Position numbers and translations under genes: made by a program. Below the pieces are notes generated by a model. It worked only from the letters and a program-made list of their open reading frames with translations. It searched no databases and was not told the DNA's origin. A stretch of 24,557 nt of DNA from Chloroflexi bacterium RBG_19FT_COMBO_55_16 (GTDB lineage Bacteria; Chloroflexota; Anaerolineae; Anaerolineales; UBA4823): NCBI GenBank assembly GCA_001795335.1, contig MGOK01000072.1, forward strand, positions 700 to 25,256. The letters run 5' to 3'. Positions 22,526 to 24,557 of this stretch are shown in pieces. How positions within the stretch are numbered: the first letter of the stretch is position 1; the number at the start of each line of letters is the position of its first letter.

Positions 22526-23062
22526 CTATCCTGCTAACGCGGCTGCATCTTTCTCAGCATAAGCCTGGAGAATCGCAGCAACTTGGCGAGCAGGTTCAGC
22601 CAATATCCGGGCGACCTTGCTGGCGGGGGCCATCAGGGTACCTAGCAATTGTGCGCGCATGATTGGCAGCGGCGGCAATTCAGCCAGAGCGATCACCTGT
22701 CTCATGCTCATCGGTTGGTGCTCCAGGAAACCGCCTTTTATCTTGAGGGACTCAACGGATTTGGAGAAATCTGCCATTGTTTTTGCCATGGCAGGCGCGT
22801 CCTCAAACGCGAATCCAGCCGCGGTGCTGCCCTCAAAATATCCTTGCGGTATCGGGAACCCAGCCTGCTCAAAAGCCAGGTTAGCCAGGGTATTCTTGAT
22901 GATATGGAATTCTCCACCCACCTCGCGGGCTTTTCCGCGCAGGCTGTCGACATCTTTCATTGTTAGCCCAACATATTCCACAAGGATGATCGCCCGGCTT
23001 TTATCGAGCCACTCCTTGTATTCCGCAATCAGTTCCTGTTTGCGTTTCTCTGATATAGCCAA
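22526..23062 (-). CDS. rplJ: 50S ribosomal protein L10
   Basis: 178 residues with the L10 pattern: EYKEWLDKSRAIILVEYVGLTMKDVDSLR at 14-42, the FHIIKNTLANLAFE stretch (52-65), APAMAKTMADFSK, and a C-terminal helix that holds L7/L12 dimers. It is the stalk base and, with L7/L12, the repressor of its own message. The start is TTG 23062 with AAGGAGGTGAG about 9 bases away; a weak start codon after a strong site fits translational control through the L10 leader immediately upstream. Confidence 0.97.
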   Translation of the reverse strand: MAISEKRKQELIAEYKEWLDKSRAIILVEYVGLTMKDVDSLRGKAREVGGEFHIIKNTLANLAFEQAGFPIPQGYFEGSTAAGFAFEDAPAMAKTMADFSKSVESLKIKGGFLEHQPMSMRQVIALAELPPLPIMRAQLLGTLMAPASKVARILAEPARQVAAILQAYAEKDAAALAG

Positions 23063-23084
23063 TTCTTTCTCACCTCCTTCCTGT

Positions 23085-23263
23085 AATGAAAAGTCTTTGC
23101 CTCACACAGTTGCCGGGCAAAGACTCTCCTCTCCGTGGAACGGAGTCGTTATCAGCTCAAGGAGTGGCCTTCACCTCGGCAGGGTATTAAGCTGGCAAGC
23201 TTCTCAGCCCTTGGCGCCTGCTGTCTCTGGCGAAGCAGTTGGTTTTAACCGGCTAAAGCCGGT
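23085..23263 (-). promoter_or_regulatory. L10 leader (autoregulatory RNA) with attenuator-like hairpin
   Basis: Read on the minus strand, the rplA-rplJ gap opens with the hairpin ACCGGC-TTTA-GCCGGT (23263-23248). It continues with AGACAGCAGG and, later, TTAATACCCTGCCGAGG, the conserved pairing segments of bacterial L10 leaders that bind the L10(L12) complex. Near the end, GTCTTTGCC (23124-23116) pairs with GGCAAAGAC (23101-23093), followed by TTTTCAT: a 9-bp terminator-like stem just before the rplJ ribosome site. A CTCCG/CGGAG hairpin (23145-23131) lies between. Repression by excess L10-L12 is established for this family; premature termination is inferred from the hairpin. Confidence 0.85.
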
Positions 23264-23293
23264 CGAAGAATATTGATTAAATAGGTATCGTCC

Positions 23294-24013
23294 TTATTCG
23301 TGTATCTCCATCGCCTGGGCCTGGATGGGATCAACCTTAATCCCGGGGCCCATGGTCGTGGACAGGGTTATGCGGCGAACATAAGTGCCTTTAGTTGCCG
23401 AAGGTCGCGCCTTCCTGATGGCTTCCATCAAAGCTGCCATATTCTCGTACAACTTCTTCTCATCGAAAGAGGTTTTCCCAATCGGAATATGCAGGTTGGC
23501 AGTCTTATCCACCCGGAACTCGACCCGGCCGGCTTTGGATTCTTCAACCACTCTCGCGATATCCTCGGCAGGCACCACAGTACCTGCTTTCGGGTTCGGC
23601 ATCAGGCCTCGCGGACCAAGAACGCGGCCCAATCGACCAACTTTTCCCATCATATCAGGGGTGGCAATGGCTACGTCGAATTCGGTCCAGCCTCCTTGGA
23701 TTTTCTGCAGGGTCTCATCGTCGTCAGCCACGACATCTGCACCTGCCTCACGGGCCAGGGAAGCTCCTTCGCCCTGGGCAAAGACCAGCACCCGCACGGT
23801 TTTTCCGAGGCCATGTGGTAGCACGACAACATCGCGCACCTGCTGGTCGGCGTGCCGAGGATCGATGCCCAGGCGGATATGGATTTCGACCGTGGCGTCA
23901 AAATTCACCGTCGAAGTTTCTTTAGCGAGGCCAATCGCCTCATCTGGCTCATAATTACGGTTGTGATCGACTTTCGCCGCCGCTGCAAGATATTTCTTAC
24001 CATGTTTAGACAT
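23294..24013 (-). CDS. rplA: 50S ribosomal protein L1
   Basis: 239 residues, with [13 protein letters not shown] at the start, [24 protein letters not shown] strand (here [12 protein letters not shown]), the conserved [35 protein letters not shown] (126-145) and the [18 protein letters not shown]-binding region. L1 forms the mobile stalk on 23S rRNA and represses its own operon in other bacteria. ATG 24013 is preceded by AAAGGAG. Second gene of the operon. Confidence 0.97.
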   Translation of the reverse strand: MSKHGKKYLAAAAKVDHNRNYEPDEAIGLAKETSTVNFDATVEIHIRLGIDPRHADQQVRDVVVLPHGLGKTVRVLVFAQGEGASLAREAGADVVADDDETLQKIQGGWTEFDVAIATPDMMGKVGRLGRVLGPRGLMPNPKAGTVVPAEDIARVVEESKAGRVEFRVDKTANLHIPIGKTSFDEKKLYENMAALMEAIRKARPSATKGTYVRRITLSTTMGPGIKVDPIQAQAMEIHE

Positions 24014-24025
24014 TAGGTCTCCTTT

Positions 24026-24057
24026 GTGGTGATAGCGGGCAGGTATCGCCCTCCCAC
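24026..24057 (-). promoter_or_regulatory. Possible L1-binding RNA element before rplA
   Basis: On the minus strand the gap between rplK and rplA contains GTGGGAGGGC, a 7-base loop (GATACCT), GCCC, then GCTATCACCAC. It can fold as GTG/CAC plus GGGC/GCCC, with GGA facing GCTAT. This resembles both the element before rplK and the L1 site of 23S rRNA (GGTGGGAGG ... ATACCACC). Confidence 0.4.
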
Positions 24058-24063
24058 AGGTTT

Positions 24064-24489
24064 CTATTCCACTACCTCTAGACCCATATTTTGGGCCGTA
24101 CCTTCAATCTGGCGCATCGCGCCTTCCAGGTCAATCGCGTTCAGGTCTTTCATTTTCTGTTCAGCGATCTCACGCACCTGGCTGCGCGTTACTTTACCAA
24201 CCTTTTCGCGTGGAGCATTGGCGGACCCCTTCGCCACACCAGCTGCTTTTTTCAATAGCACAGATGCCGGTGGAGTTTTCAAGATGAAATTGAAGGATCC
24301 GTCGGTGAAGATGCTGATCTCGGCCGGGATTATTTCTCCTGGACGATTAGCCGTACGGGCATTATATTCTTTACAGAAAGCCATCAGGTTGATCCCGTGT
24401 CCTGCGAGGGCCGGGCCAATGGGGGGTGCAGGATTAGCCTTGCCGGCCTCAATCTGCAGACGAACGATTGCTTTTAGTTTCTTTGCCAC
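24064..24489 (-). CDS. rplK: 50S ribosomal protein L11
   Basis: 141 residues, the usual length. The N-terminal domain is [29 protein letters not shown] (5-33), with the Pro-rich thiostrepton-binding helix. The C-terminal rRNA-binding domain has [30 protein letters not shown] and [10 protein letters not shown]. It sits at the GTPase-associated centre. The start is GTG 24489 with CAGGAGAG about 7 bases upstream. First of the four ribosomal genes; nusG or secE, the usual upstream neighbours, would lie beyond the window. Confidence 0.97.
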   Translation of the reverse strand: MAKKLKAIVRLQIEAGKANPAPPIGPALAGHGINLMAFCKEYNARTANRPGEIIPAEISIFTDGSFNFILKTPPASVLLKKAAGVAKGSANAPREKVGKVTRSQVREIAEQKMKDLNAIDLEGAMRQIEGTAQNMGLEVVE

Positions 24490-24516
24490 AATTATCTCTC
24501 CTGAGTGGTTTTAACG

Positions 24517-24541
24517 GGTGATCGGGAAACACCCTCCCACC
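24517..24541 (-). promoter_or_regulatory. Candidate L1-binding operator before rplK
   Basis: On the minus strand the 25 bases fold neatly: GGTG paired with CACC, an internal loop of GGA facing GAT, GGG paired with CCC, and loop TGTTT. Sequence and layout mimic the L1 site in 23S rRNA helices 76-78 (GGTGGGAGG on the 5' side, A-ACC-type 3' side). L1 repression from such a site ahead of rplK is well known in other bacteria. Confidence 0.5.
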
Positions 24542-24557
24542 TGCTTCGATCAGGCCT

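Noticed and set aside
22617..23276. 219-residue open frame antisense to rplJ
   Set aside because: It lies opposite a certain ribosomal gene and the L10 leader; the composition is that of an antisense shadow.

Overview
The window looks like a chromosomal segment of a Chloroflexota bacterium, probably of the class Anaerolineae. This is inferred from the gene families, the NurA/HAS-barrel-like/HerA-type trio, degenerate heptamer repeats placed directly at gene starts, and a four-helix membrane protein type I associate with that group; no rRNA is present to confirm it. Genes are densely packed, no stretch above 300 bases lacks a gene, and I see no tRNA, rRNA, CRISPR array, transposase or integrase.

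Left part (1-6000): the first 14 codons of a minus-strand membrane or exported protein; a 668-residue polytopic membrane protein resembling GT-C glycosyltransferases (+); and, converging on it, a minus-strand operon of a membrane-anchored sulfatase-like enzyme, a 79-residue membrane protein with a YLDPGSGS motif, and a methyltransferase with a kinase-like front domain. These look like cell-envelope modification genes. A small SWIM zinc-finger gene (-) follows. It has its own sigma70-type promoter and a leader holding a tiny ORF and an intrinsic-terminator hairpin.

Middle part (6265-17680): a minus-strand operon of a GNAT acetyltransferase, an ABC ATPase and two ABC-2 permeases. Divergent from it is a long plus-strand gene train: NurA nuclease, HAS-barrel-like protein, HerA-type ATPase, a BNR/Asp-box beta-propeller, an SDR oxidoreductase, a methyltransferase and an AlkZ/YcaQ-type DNA glycosylase. 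Several junctions overlap by 1-4 bases. The first three genes and the last suggest DNA end processing and adduct repair.

Right-centre (17799-19830): a HIT-family protein, possibly on a leaderless transcript; an AT-rich lytic transglycosylase (-); and a divergent four-helix membrane protein (+). The two divergent promoters each carry a GAAC-N4-GTTC type dyad between the -35 and -10 boxes, abutting the -10. One is perfect and matches the Gram-positive LexA/DinR box; the other has one mismatch. A third one-mismatch copy overlaps the predicted start of nurA transcription. This possible SOS-type control of a membrane protein and a wall-cutting enzyme of unknown purpose is the most interesting signal here.

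Right end (19850-24557): a minus-strand OmpR-type response regulator/histidine kinase pair, then the rplK-rplA-rplJ-rplL ribosomal operon. The operon has a recognisable L10 leader with an attenuator-like hairpin and two L1-binding-site look-alikes, ahead of rplK and of rplA. rpoB does not follow rplL.
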